NCBI GenBank assembly: GCA_023664665.1
Contig: JAMPEY010000032.1
Coordinates: 1 to 34,964, forward strand
Origin: Lachnoclostridium sp.
GTDB lineage: Bacteria > Bacillota > Clostridia > Lachnospirales > Lachnospiraceae
DNA: 34,964 nt
Reading direction: 5' to 3'
The notes below the pieces were generated by a model. It saw only the letters and a program-made list of their open reading frames with translations. It did not search any database and was not told where the DNA came from. Below, one piece after another: positions 1-7,661 of this stretch (position 1 is the stretch's first letter; every line of letters starts with the position of its first letter). The position numbers were made by a program, and so were the translations under genes.

Positions 1-46
1 CAAAGGTTAATTCCACCGCATAAGTGGGTGGCGGAATTAACCTTTG
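1..46. repeat. Long inverted repeat (hairpin) at window edge
   Basis: The first 17 bases and bases 30-46 are reverse complements except at one position, giving a stem around a 12-nt centre. Since it begins at base 1 it may continue outside the window. It is followed directly by a second palindrome, CTTTGAAA-T-TTTCAAAG, at about 42-58. No T-run follows, so a simple terminator is not supported. It lies just before the tandem structured repeats at 104-423 and may belong with them. Confidence 0.6.
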
Positions 47-81
47 AAATTTTCAAAGACTTCGCAATGAAGCTGCCCGCA

Positions 82-110
82 TTGAAATCCGGCGGCGCGC
101 ATGGTATAAT
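82..110 (+). promoter_or_regulatory. Sigma-A-like promoter sequence
   Basis: TTGAAA (82-87), a 17-nt spacer and TATAAT (105-110) with TGG directly before the -10 box make a near-consensus promoter. The TATAAT is also the left edge of the structured repeat unit, so it may be a repeat component rather than a used promoter. No gene starts within 300 bases. Confidence 0.4.
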
Positions 111-423
111 AATTCTGCTGGCGCAGAATCCAAGTCAGCTTACGCTGCCTTGCCCTCACAAAGCAAAGAAATGCTTTGTGAGGCATTATACGAAAAGCCA
201 CTGCTTGAAAAGTAAATGCCCCTGCGGGGCGCTTCCTTTTCTGCGCTTGTGGTATAATGATTCTGCTATCGCAGAATCCAAGTCAGCTTGCGCTGCCTTG
301 CCCTCACAAAGCAAAGAAATGCTTTGTGAGGCATTATACGGAGCCATGGCTTGAAAATCAAATGTCTGCTGCGCAGCCGCTTGATTTTCTGCGCGTATGG
401 TATAATAATTTTGCTATACAGAG
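104..423. repeat. Tandem 148-bp structured repeat, two full units and a partial third
   Basis: Units begin at 104, 252 and 400 (period 148); the third is cut off after about 20 bases. In each full unit an outer pair GTATAAT / ATTATAC (104-110 with 185-191; 252-258 with 333-339) encloses three hairpins: ATTCTGC/GCAGAAT, CAGC/GCTG, and a perfect 12-bp stem CCTCACAAAGCA/TGCTTTGTGAGG. A fourth hairpin follows (207-241; 353-389). Stems of the enclosed hairpins are identical between units while loops differ (TGGC versus TATC, TTAC versus TTGC). In the fourth hairpin both arms change together. The reading frames across this stretch (28-354 and similar) simply translate the repeat and are not called genes. 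Confidence 0.8.
398..406 (+). promoter_or_regulatory. Extended -10 promoter of the 444-1013 gene (candidate)
   Basis: TGG-TATAAT at 398-406 is an extended -10 element 38 bases before the GTG start at 444. No good -35 lies 17 bases upstream (TTGATT at 381 is only 14 away). It is supplied by the truncated third copy of the upstream tandem repeat. Confidence 0.35.
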
Positions 424-443
424 TTTGCAAAGGAGATTGGAAA

Positions 444-1013
444 GTGGAAGAGAGAGAGGAAAGAACTGCGGAGGGCTTTGTCTTTTATACAAAAAAGGAT
501 GCGGAACTTGCCACGCAGGAACAAAAGAAAATAGAATATCTTCAAGCGCGCATGAATTATTCCAATCCTGAGAGTATACTGCGCATTTACGAAAAGGCGC
601 TGGAAGAGAAACTGTTTAAGACTCCGGTGGGACTCGGATTTTTAAAGGATACGCAGAAATTTCTGGTGCGGAGCGGTACGATAACACAGGAAGAGATTCC
701 GCCCATTTCCCTCCATGTGTTTTTTGACGACGAAATACGGGAGCAGGCAAATCCGGCAAGACGCCGGGTGCAGCCTGCGGGACAGGCGGAAGGAAAAAAG
801 TTTCCGGCGCTTCCTGTTTCCATTATACTGAATATTGTATTGGTTCTTGCCGTGATTGCCATGTTTTGGATTGCCTTGGGCGCAGGACAGCCCAATATTT
901 TAAATTATGAGAATGTGCTGGTCAATAAATATGCGCAGTGGGAGCAGGAACTGACCCAGAGGGAGCAGACGGTAAGAGAGAAGGAGTTGGAGCTTTCCAT
1001 TGGAAATCCCTAG
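444..1013 (+). CDS. Hypothetical single-pass membrane protein with coiled-coil tail
   Basis: 189 residues of unknown function. The start is placed at GTG 444, because AAAGGAG (429-435) lies 8 bases upstream; the frame is open further upstream but runs through the structured repeat. The N-terminal part is charged and soluble (about residues 1-115), then comes a hydrophobic segment of about 22 residues (around 125-148, LPVSIILNIVLVLAVIAMFW), then a short Gln/Glu-rich helix likely to form a coiled coil (about 155-187). No signal peptide or catalytic motif is visible. The last codons lie inside a 19-bp tandem repeat (995-1069). No family was recognised. Confidence 0.7.
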   Translation: MEEREERTAEGFVFYTKKDAELATQEQKKIEYLQARMNYSNPESILRIYEKALEEKLFKTPVGLGFLKDTQKFLVRSGTITQEEIPPISLHVFFDDEIREQANPARRRVQPAGQAEGKKFPALPVSIILNIVLVLAVIAMFWIALGAGQPNILNYENVLVNKYAQWEQELTQREQTVREKELELSIGNP

Positions 1014-1069
1014 TTCCATCGGAATCCCTTGATTCCGTTGGAAATTCTTAGTTCCATTGGAAACTAGAG
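995..1069. repeat. 19-bp tandem palindromic repeat, four units, overlapping the gene 3' end
   Basis: Units start at 995, 1014, 1033 and 1052. Each begins with a small palindrome of the type TTCCA-N-TGGAA and continues with a variable CCCTAG-like segment. The first unit supplies the last six codons and the stop codon of the preceding gene. No T-run follows, so this is not an ordinary terminator. Confidence 0.75.
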
Positions 1070-1091
1070 TTGCAATTTAGGTTCACATAAG

Positions 1092-1161
1092 TTATCATAA
1101 ATTAGGTAATTGCGAAACGCTTGTATTTGTAGAGTGTCGCAAATGCCCGGTTATCATAAAT
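1092..1161. mobile_element. Miniature inverted-repeat element with flanking direct repeats
   Basis: The core starts TAGGTAATTGCGAAAC (from 1103) and ends GTGTCGCAAATGCCCGG, imperfect inverted ends of about 16 bases around a short centre. It is bounded on both sides by TTATCATAAAT (1092-1102 and 1151-1161), as expected for a target duplication. A relative with the same end sequence lies at 11964-12049. It has no coding capacity, so any movement would need enzymes supplied from elsewhere. Confidence 0.5.
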
Positions 1162-1204
1162 AGGATGGAGGAAAAGACTGAAAAACAGTCCGATAAAAAC
1201 AATT

Positions 1205-1591
1205 ATGGAAATGATACAACATATGGTGCTGGCATTTTTTTGCTTTGGACCGCCGCTTATTTTCATAGTGGTAATGCTGGTGGCAAGAAGTAAATATAAA
1301 AACAAGTCGGGAGCGGGAGCGTTTTTCTTTGAAAATGACTGTCTTGTGCTGAACACGGGAATGCCCTATGAGATTCCCTTCAGTGAAATAGAATGTGTGG
1401 AGCTTCACTATAATAAATGGGAGCTGGAGCATCGTTATTCCTATAGCTTAAGGGTAAAAGTGATCAAAAAAAGCGGGCAGACCAAGAGTGTATTTTACAA
1501 AGGTTACAGAACAGCCAAGCTGGCGCTGCCGTCTGATATGGAAGCCGCTTTACAGGAAAACGGAATCCGGTGTGTCATGGCAGGGAAGTAA
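1205..1591 (+). CDS. Small membrane protein with a PH-like soluble domain (hypothetical)
   Basis: 128 residues from ATG 1205. A hydrophobic N-terminal segment (about residues 6-28, LAFFCFGPPLIFIVVMLVA) is followed by a basic stop-transfer patch (RSKYKNK) and a soluble part whose alternating strands and closing helix resemble small bacterial PH-like domains; that resemblance is only an impression. ATG 1205 has no ribosome binding site, whereas GGAGG at 1167-1171 lies 6 bases before an in-frame CTG at 1178 that would add the residues LKNSPIKTI. A non-standard start is therefore possible. The stop codon sits in the first of three tandem palindromes. Function unknown. Confidence 0.65.
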   Translation: MEMIQHMVLAFFCFGPPLIFIVVMLVARSKYKNKSGAGAFFFENDCLVLNTGMPYEIPFSEIECVELHYNKWELEHRYSYSLRVKVIKKSGQTKSVFYKGYRTAKLALPSDMEAALQENGIRCVMAGK

Positions 1592-1630
1592 ACTTCCCCG
1601 GAAATGAATTTCCCCGGAAGTAAACTTCCC
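1583..1630. repeat. Three tandem 16-bp palindromes at the gene 3' end
   Basis: GGGAAGTAAACTTCCC (1583-1598), GGAAATGAATTTCC (1600-1613) and GGAAGTAAACTTCC (1616-1629) follow each other with a 16-base period. The first contains the stop codon of the preceding gene. This repeats the arrangement at 995-1069 with a different sequence. It lies 41 bases before leuB. Confidence 0.7.
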
Positions 1631-1670
1631 TGAATAAAAAATTAAGAAGGACAAGAAAGGATGTGTCGGT

Positions 1671-2756
1671 ATGGAGTTAAAGATTACCTGTATCCCCGGC
1701 GACGGAATCGGACCGGAGATTGTGGCGGAGGCCAAAAAGGTATTGGAGAAGGTTGCCGATGTATACGGACATCAAATGGTTTTTACGGATATTCTTATGG
1801 GAGGCGCTTCCATTGATGTGCACGGAGTGCCACTTACGGAGGAAGCGGTAGAAACAGCAAAAGCGGCGGACGCGGTGTTGATGGGGTCCATCGGCGGCGA
1901 TACCACCACTTCACCGTGGTACAAGCTTGCTCCCAATCTGCGCCCGGAGGCGGGACTTTTAGCTATCAGAAAGGCATTGAACTTATTTGCGAATTTGAGA
2001 CCGGCGGTTTTGTATGATGAGCTTGCGGGAGCCTGTCCCCTGAAAGAGGAAATCAGCCGTGCGGGTTTTGACATGATGATTATGAGGGAACTCACGGGAG
2101 GACTTTATTTCGGTGAACGCAAAACAATAGAGGAAAACGGAGTAAAGAAAGCCATTGATACTCTGACCTATGATGAGAATGAGATTCGCAGGATTGCCAT
2201 AAAGGGCTTTGACATTGCCATGAAGCGCAGGAAGAAAGTTACCAGCGTGGACAAAGCGAATGTGCTGGATTCCTCAAGGCTTTGGAGACAGGTAGTGGAA
2301 GAGGTTGCAAAGGATTATCCCGAGGTTACGCTGGAGCATATGCTGGTGGATAACTGCGCCATGCAGTTGGTGAAAAACCCCGCGCAGTTTGATGTGATTC
2401 TCACGGAAAATATGTTTGGCGATATTTTGTCCGACGAGGCGAGTATGGTGACGGGTTCCATCGGAATGCTGGCAAGCGCAAGTTTAAATGACAGTAAATT
2501 CGGGTTGTATGAGCCAAGCCACGGTTCCGCTCCCGACATAGCGGGAAAGGATATTGCCAATCCCATTGCCACTGTTTTGAGCGCATCCATGATGTTACGC
2601 TACAGTTTTGACCTTGATAAAGAGGCGGATGCGGTAGAGAGGGCGGTAAAACAGGTGCTAAAAGACGGATACCGCACCATAGATATCATGTCCGAAGGCT
2701 GTACGCAGGTGGGATGTTCCCAAATGGGCGATTTGCTGGCAGAGCGTATCTGTTGA
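1671..2756 (+). CDS. leuB: 3-isopropylmalate dehydrogenase
   Basis: 361 residues, normal length for LeuB. The enzyme oxidises and decarboxylates 3-isopropylmalate to 2-oxoisocaproate with NAD, the third step of leucine synthesis, in the cytosol. The start GDGIGPEI (about residues 9-16) and the metal/substrate region around [16 protein letters not shown] and [19 protein letters not shown] are typical of the isocitrate/isopropylmalate dehydrogenase family. The ATG at 1671 follows an AAAGGA-type site. ilvD starts 49 bases downstream. leuA, leuC and leuD are not upstream here, where two unrelated membrane protein genes lie. No T-box leader was seen in front of it. Confidence 0.95.
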   Translation: MELKITCIPGDGIGPEIVAEAKKVLEKVADVYGHQMVFTDILMGGASIDVHGVPLTEEAVETAKAADAVLMGSIGGDTTTSPWYKLAPNLRPEAGLLAIRKALNLFANLRPAVLYDELAGACPLKEEISRAGFDMMIMRELTGGLYFGERKTIEENGVKKAIDTLTYDENEIRRIAIKGFDIAMKRRKKVTSVDKANVLDSSRLWRQVVEEVAKDYPEVTLEHMLVDNCAMQLVKNPAQFDVILTENMFGDILSDEASMVTGSIGMLASASLNDSKFGLYEPSHGSAPDIAGKDIANPIATVLSASMMLRYSFDLDKEADAVERAVKQVLKDGYRTIDIMSEGCTQVGCSQMGDLLAERIC

Positions 2757-2805
2757 AACAGAAATAGTAATAACAACTAAGATTAAAAGAGAAAGAGGAA
2801 AAAAC

Positions 2806-4473
2806 ATGAAGAGTGATTCCGTAAAGGTAGGGGCTGCGCAGGCGCCTCACAGAAGTCTTTTTAATGCATTGGGATATACGGAGGAGGAACGCCGCCGCCC
2901 AATGATTGGTATTGTAAGTTCTTACAATGAGATTGTTCCCGGACATATGAATTTGGACAAAATCGTGGAAGCTGTCAAGATGGGCGTTGCCATGGCAGGA
3001 GGCATGCCAGTGGTGTTTCCCGCCATTGCCGTATGCGACGGCATTGCCATGGGGCATGTGGGGATGAAATATTCTCTGGTGACAAGGGATTTGATTGCGG
3101 ACAGTACAGAGTGCATGGCAGTGGCGCACGGTTTTGACGGTCTGGTATGCGTGCCCAACTGCGACAAAAATGTACCCGGACTTTTGATGGCGGCTGCAAG
3201 ATTAAACATTCCTACTATTTTTGTATCGGGAGGCCCCATGCTTGCAGGAAGGGTGCATGGTCAGAAGAGAAGTCTTTCTTCCATGTTTGAGGCAGTGGGA
3301 AGCGTTGCGGCAGGCACCATGACCATGGAGGAGCTTACGGAATTTGAAGAAAAGGTATGTCCGACCTGTGGTTCCTGTTCCGGTATGTATACTGCCAATT
3401 CCATGAACTGCCTGACAGAGGCAATCGGTATGGGGCTTAGGGGAAACGGGACGATTCCCGCCGTTTACTCCGAGCGTATCCGCCTTGCAAAGCATGCGGG
3501 CATGAAAATTATGGAACTTGTGGAAAAAGATATTAAACCGAGGGATATTATGACGCCGGAGGCGTTTCAGAATGCGCTCACCGTAGACATGGCTCTCGGA
3601 TGCTCCACCAACTCCATGCTGCATCTTCCGGCTATTGCCAGGGAAGCGGGAGTGGAGCTGAATCTGGATATGGCAAACGAACTTTCCGCAAAGACTCCGA
3701 ACCTGTGCCATCTGGCTCCTGCGGGTCCTACTTACATAGAGGACTTGAACGAGGCGGGAGGCGTTTATGCAGTGATGAACGAACTGACAAAGAAGAATTT
3801 ACTGAATTTGGACTGCATGACGGTTAACACAACGACTATCGGTGAAAATATTAAGGATTGTATCAATAAGAATCCGGAGGTTATCCGTCCTGTGGAGAAT
3901 CCTTATTCCGAGACCGGCGGCATTGCCATTTTAAGGGGCAATCTGGCGCCGGACAGCGGTGTGGTAAAGCGTTCCGCAGTGGTGCCTGAAATGTTGGTGC
4001 ATGAAGGCCCTGCGAGAGTATTTGACTGTGAAGAAGACGCTATTGAAGCGATTAAGGGCGGCAAAATCGTTGCCGGAGATGTGGTAGTCATCCGTTATGA
4101 GGGACCCAAAGGCGGTCCGGGCATGAGAGAGATGTTAAATCCCACATCGGCCATTGCAGGCATGGGGCTTGGTTCCAGCGTTGCGCTGATTACGGACGGG
4201 CGTTTTTCCGGCGCATCCAGGGGGGCGTCCATCGGACATGTGTCTCCGGAAGCGGCAGTGGGCGGTCCCATTGCGCTGGTGGAAGAGGGAGATATCATCA
4301 GCATCAATATTCCCGAAAACAAGCTGGATGTATTGGTGTCCGATGAAGTTTTGAATGAGAGACGCGCAAAATGGCAGCCCAGAGAGCCGCAGATTACCAC
4401 CGGCTATCTGTCCCGCTACAGGGAGATGGTTACAAGCGGCAATACCGGTGCGGTTCTCGAGATAAAGCGTTAA
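2806..4473 (+). CDS. ilvD: Dihydroxy-acid dehydratase
   Basis: 555 residues, full length. It dehydrates 2,3-dihydroxy acids to 2-oxo acids in isoleucine and valine synthesis, using an Fe-S cluster and Mg. Visible hallmarks are [11 protein letters not shown] (from Cys77), NCDKNVPG (Cys119) and [18 protein letters not shown] (Cys185, 188, 191). The sequence PGHMNL at about 45-50 replaces the cysteine-containing PC segment of the [2Fe-2S] class, which points to an oxygen-sensitive [4Fe-4S] enzyme like that of E. coli. A GAGGAAAA site precedes the ATG. It sits between leuB and ilvB, 19 bases from the latter, and is probably cotranscribed. Confidence 0.96.
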   Translation: MKSDSVKVGAAQAPHRSLFNALGYTEEERRRPMIGIVSSYNEIVPGHMNLDKIVEAVKMGVAMAGGMPVVFPAIAVCDGIAMGHVGMKYSLVTRDLIADSTECMAVAHGFDGLVCVPNCDKNVPGLLMAAARLNIPTIFVSGGPMLAGRVHGQKRSLSSMFEAVGSVAAGTMTMEELTEFEEKVCPTCGSCSGMYTANSMNCLTEAIGMGLRGNGTIPAVYSERIRLAKHAGMKIMELVEKDIKPRDIMTPEAFQNALTVDMALGCSTNSMLHLPAIAREAGVELNLDMANELSAKTPNLCHLAPAGPTYIEDLNEAGGVYAVMNELTKKNLLNLDCMTVNTTTIGENIKDCINKNPEVIRPVENPYSETGGIAILRGNLAPDSGVVKRSAVVPEMLVHEGPARVFDCEEDAIEAIKGGKIVAGDVVVIRYEGPKGGPGMREMLNPTSAIAGMGLGSSVALITDGRFSGASRGASIGHVSPEAAVGGPIALVEEGDIISINIPENKLDVLVSDEVLNERRAKWQPREPQITTGYLSRYREMVTSGNTGAVLEIKR

Positions 4474-4492
4474 GTGATGGGAGGACAAAACA

Positions 4493-6163
4493 ATGCTTTT
4501 GAACGGTTCGGAAATCGTTATAGAGTGTTTAAAAGAGCAGGGCGTGGATACGGTGTTTGGTTATCCGGGCGGCGCTATTTTGAATATTTATGATGCACTG
4601 TATCAACACAGCAATGAAATCAGACATATCCTGACTTCTCATGAACAGGGTGCAGCCCATGCGGCTGACGGCTATGCAAGAGCTACCGGCAGGGTGGGAG
4701 TCTGCATGGCGACCAGCGGTCCCGGCGCAACCAATCTGGTAACGGGAATCGCCACCGCCTATATGGATTCCGTTCCCATGGTGGCGATTACTGCCAATGT
4801 GACGCTGCCCCTGCTTGGCAAGGACAGTTTTCAGGAGGTTGATATTGCGGGAGTGACCATGCCCATTACCAAGCATGGATATATCGTAAAAAATGTGGAA
4901 GACTTGGCGGATACCCTGCGTAAGGCTTTCCATATCGCAATGAGCGGAAGACCCGGTCCCGTGCTGGTGGATATCACAAAAGATGTGACTGCCGCTTCCT
5001 GTGAATTTACGCCCATGGAGATTCCTGCAGAAGAGCGTGAGAGTAAATATACACAGGAGGAAATGGAAAAAATTGTGGAATATATCAGCCGCGCAAAGAA
5101 GCCCTTTATTTATCTGGGAGGCGGAGCCATTATTTCCGAGGCAACGAAAGAGGTTGCCGAGCTTGCGGAGCTGATGGACGCCCCGGTCTGCGATACGCTG
5201 ATGGGAAAAGGCGGATTTGACGGACGCAGTCCCCGTTATACGGGCATGATAGGCATGCATGGCACCAAGGCGTCCAATCTGGGAGTGAGTCAGTGCGATC
5301 TGCTTCTCACGCTGGGGGCAAGATTTTCCGACCGTGTTATCGGCAATCCCAAGAAGTTTGCGGAAGACGCCGTGATTATCCAATTAGATATCGATGCGGC
5401 GGAAATCAATAAAAATATCAGGGTGGATGCTTCTCTGGTGGGAGATTTGAAAAAAACATTGTCCGATTTGAACGCCAGACTGAAGCAGCAGGACCACAGT
5501 GAATGGATGGCGCAGATTCGGGAGTTAAAGGAAAAGTATCCTTTAAAATACGGGAAGGACTCTTTGTCCTGCCCCTATGTGATAGAGGAAATCGACCGCA
5601 TTACGGGGGGCGATGCCATTATCACTACGGATGTGGGACAGCATCAGATGTGGGCGGCACAGTATTATCGATATACCAAGCCCCGCACTTTTTTGTCCTC
5701 CGGGGGCTTAGGCACCATGGGCTATGGTCTGGGAGCCTGCATCGGCGCACAGGTGGGACAGCCGGACAAAATCTGCATTAATATTGCGGGGGACGGATGT
5801 TTCCGCATGAATATGAACGAACTGGCAACGGCAAGCCGTTACAATATTCCCATTATACAGGTAGTGATCAATAATCATGTGCTGGGCATGGTGAGACAGT
5901 GGCAGACATTGTTTTACGGAAAGCGTTATTCCCAGACTGTGTTAAACGACAAGGTGGATTACTGTAAAGTGGCGGAGGCGCTGGGCTGCGCTGCCATCCG
6001 CGTGTCCACGAAAGAGGAGGTTGCCCCTGCCATTGAGAGAGCGATTGCCCTGAAGGCTCCCGTGCTGATTGAATGTGTGATTCCGGAGGATGATAAGGTA
6101 TTCCCCATGGTTCCCGCAGGCGCGCCCATCAGCGAAGTTTTTGACGGGGATGATTTGAAATGA
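4493..6163 (+). CDS. ilvB: Acetolactate synthase, large (catalytic) subunit
   Basis: 556 residues. It condenses two pyruvates, or pyruvate and 2-oxobutyrate, using thiamine diphosphate: the first common step of Ile/Val synthesis. The catalytic glutamate is Glu51 in TSHEQGAAHAADGYAR, and the TPP/Mg motif is GDGCFRMNMNELATASRY with VINN downstream. The FAD/domain-2 region and the C-terminal TPP domain are complete. GGGAGG lies before ATG 4493. No small regulatory subunit gene (ilvN) is adjacent, so the subunit would have to be encoded elsewhere. The stop codon overlaps the start of the next gene by four bases (ATGA). Confidence 0.95.
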   Translation: MLLNGSEIVIECLKEQGVDTVFGYPGGAILNIYDALYQHSNEIRHILTSHEQGAAHAADGYARATGRVGVCMATSGPGATNLVTGIATAYMDSVPMVAITANVTLPLLGKDSFQEVDIAGVTMPITKHGYIVKNVEDLADTLRKAFHIAMSGRPGPVLVDITKDVTAASCEFTPMEIPAEERESKYTQEEMEKIVEYISRAKKPFIYLGGGAIISEATKEVAELAELMDAPVCDTLMGKGGFDGRSPRYTGMIGMHGTKASNLGVSQCDLLLTLGARFSDRVIGNPKKFAEDAVIIQLDIDAAEINKNIRVDASLVGDLKKTLSDLNARLKQQDHSEWMAQIRELKEKYPLKYGKDSLSCPYVIEEIDRITGGDAIITTDVGQHQMWAAQYYRYTKPRTFLSSGGLGTMGYGLGACIGAQVGQPDKICINIAGDGCFRMNMNELATASRYNIPIIQVVINNHVLGMVRQWQTLFYGKRYSQTVLNDKVDYCKVAEALGCAAIRVSTKEEVAPAIERAIALKAPVLIECVIPEDDKVFPMVPAGAPISEVFDGDDLK

Positions 6164-7569
6164 TAAAAAGAAAACTTATCCTTCTGGTAATTTTAATAGG
6201 GATGCTTCTGGGGTTTTTAGGTTATTTCCTGCTGGCGTTTTACTATCGCAGGGGATTTGGCTTAAATACATGGATCAACGGTATTTATTGTACGGGAAAA
6301 TCCGTGGAGGAAGTGAATTCGGAGCTTTTGCGGCAGACAAAGGCTCCGATTATTCAAATTACCGATAAAGACGGAAAAAACTATCATATTGATTTGAAAG
6401 ACGCCGGGTATGAGGCGGATTACCGGACCGCATTAAACCGTTATATGCAGGAGCAGAATCCTTATTTATGGACGGATTATATCACTCTGCACAGAAATTA
6501 CAATTTGCAGCCGAATGAAACCTATGATAGGGATGCCTTAAAAGAGCTTTTCTGCCGTCTGGAGCCTGTGGCGGACCAGATGAACAGACCCGTGGAATTT
6601 TCCTTAAGCCGTAACGAAGAACAGGGCTGGGTTTTAAAGGACGGTTTTCATAACCGCATGGACGAGAAAAAAGCTTTTGAGGTATTGGTGGAAAAGGTGA
6701 ATGCCGGCGAGAGGGAGATTTCTCTGGAGGAGTTGGGCGGCTATTATGATCTTCCCTTGACGAAGGAGCATGAAAACCTTCAGGCGCTTTATGAGACAGT
6801 GGAGGATTTTCAGAAATGGAATGTGATATATGATATGGGAACGGAAGAATTTTTCTGGAGTCCGGGGCAGATGGCATATTTTATCGAAACCGATTCGGAG
6901 GGGCTGCCGCTTTTGGATAAAAACGGACAGGTGGTTTTGGATGAGGATGCCGTAAAAGAGGCTGTGGAGGCATGGGCGGATGCCTATGACACCTATGGAA
7001 AAACCCATAAGTTTATGAGTACCCGCGGGAAGGAAATGCTGATAGACGGAGGCACTTACGGAAATCTGCTGAACCGGAAAAAGGAGACAGCTTTTCTGAC
7101 GGACAACCTTTTGAAGGAAGAGCTGCGCACGGGAGAAACACAGTACCATGTGCCGGAATATGATAAAATGGCGAAGGTGCAGGGAAAAAACGATATCGGC
7201 GATACTTATGTGGAGGTTGACATGACCCAGCAGAAGCTGTACTACTATGAAGAGGGAGAGCTTTTAATAGAATGCGATATCGTCACAGGGGATATGGCAA
7301 AGAAAAGGAGTACGCCGGAAGGCGTGAGTTTTGTCTACAGCAAGGCGAGAAACTGTGTTCTGCGGGGACGGGATTATGTCAGTCCGGTAAAATACTGGAT
7401 GCCCGTAAACGGAAATATCGGGCTTCATGACGCCGATTGGAGAAGTGAATTCGGCGGCAGTATCTATTTGGAGGACGGCTCCCACGGCTGTGTCAACATG
7501 CCGGATGACGCCATCAAAGAGCTTTATGAGAAAGCGGAAATCGGGCTGCCGGTGATAATGTTCTACTGA
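6160..7569 (+). CDS. L,D-transpeptidase (YkuD) with N-terminal membrane anchor
   Basis: 469 residues. A hydrophobic segment at about 6-27 anchors the protein; the middle (about 50-310) resembles the peptidoglycan-binding-like domains found in clostridial L,D-transpeptidases; the C-terminal YkuD domain (about 345-469) ends with the catalytic motif SHGCVNM, Cys444. These enzymes form 3-3 cross-links in peptidoglycan outside the membrane and are insensitive to most penicillins. The ATG overlaps the ilvB stop (ATGA), and the SD is weak, so translation is probably coupled to ilvB. That is odd for a cell-wall enzyme behind a biosynthetic operon. A serC promoter follows. Confidence 0.9.
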   Translation: MIKRKLILLVILIGMLLGFLGYFLLAFYYRRGFGLNTWINGIYCTGKSVEEVNSELLRQTKAPIIQITDKDGKNYHIDLKDAGYEADYRTALNRYMQEQNPYLWTDYITLHRNYNLQPNETYDRDALKELFCRLEPVADQMNRPVEFSLSRNEEQGWVLKDGFHNRMDEKKAFEVLVEKVNAGEREISLEELGGYYDLPLTKEHENLQALYETVEDFQKWNVIYDMGTEEFFWSPGQMAYFIETDSEGLPLLDKNGQVVLDEDAVKEAVEAWADAYDTYGKTHKFMSTRGKEMLIDGGTYGNLLNRKKETAFLTDNLLKEELRTGETQYHVPEYDKMAKVQGKNDIGDTYVEVDMTQQKLYYYEEGELLIECDIVTGDMAKKRSTPEGVSFVYSKARNCVLRGRDYVSPVKYWMPVNGNIGLHDADWRSEFGGSIYLEDGSHGCVNMPDDAIKELYEKAEIGLPVIMFY

Positions 7570-7585
7570 ATATTAAAAAATGCAG

Positions 7586-7614
7586 TTGACGAATGGGGCA
7601 GGAAAGATTATTCT
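7586..7614 (+). promoter_or_regulatory. Candidate promoter of serC
   Basis: TTGACG (7586-7591), 17-nt spacer, TATTCT (7609-7614). The -35 matches the consensus at five positions and the -10 at four. It lies in the 92-base gap between the L,D-transpeptidase and serC, about 48 bases before the serC start. Confidence 0.45.
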
Positions 7615-7661
7615 ATATTTATGGTTTAAAAAACGGATGCCTAAGAGGAGGAGTTTGAAAA

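Noticed and set aside
104..191. Cloverleaf-like fold considered as a tRNA
   Set aside because: Arm lengths are wrong (12-bp arm), no T-loop or anticodon-arm consensus, and the unit is tandemly repeated with paired changes.
28..571. Open frames of about 100 residues across the repeats at the left edge
   Set aside because: They translate the tandem repeat units (same peptide twice), have no ribosome sites and no family likeness.
1592..1670. T-box or leucine attenuator before leuB
   Set aside because: Only the three palindromes and a ribosome site are present; no specifier loop, T-box sequence or leader peptide rich in Leu codons.
4529..5383. 284-residue frame antisense to ilvB
   Set aside because: Lies wholly inside a certain gene, and its His/Ile-rich composition is that of a shadow frame.
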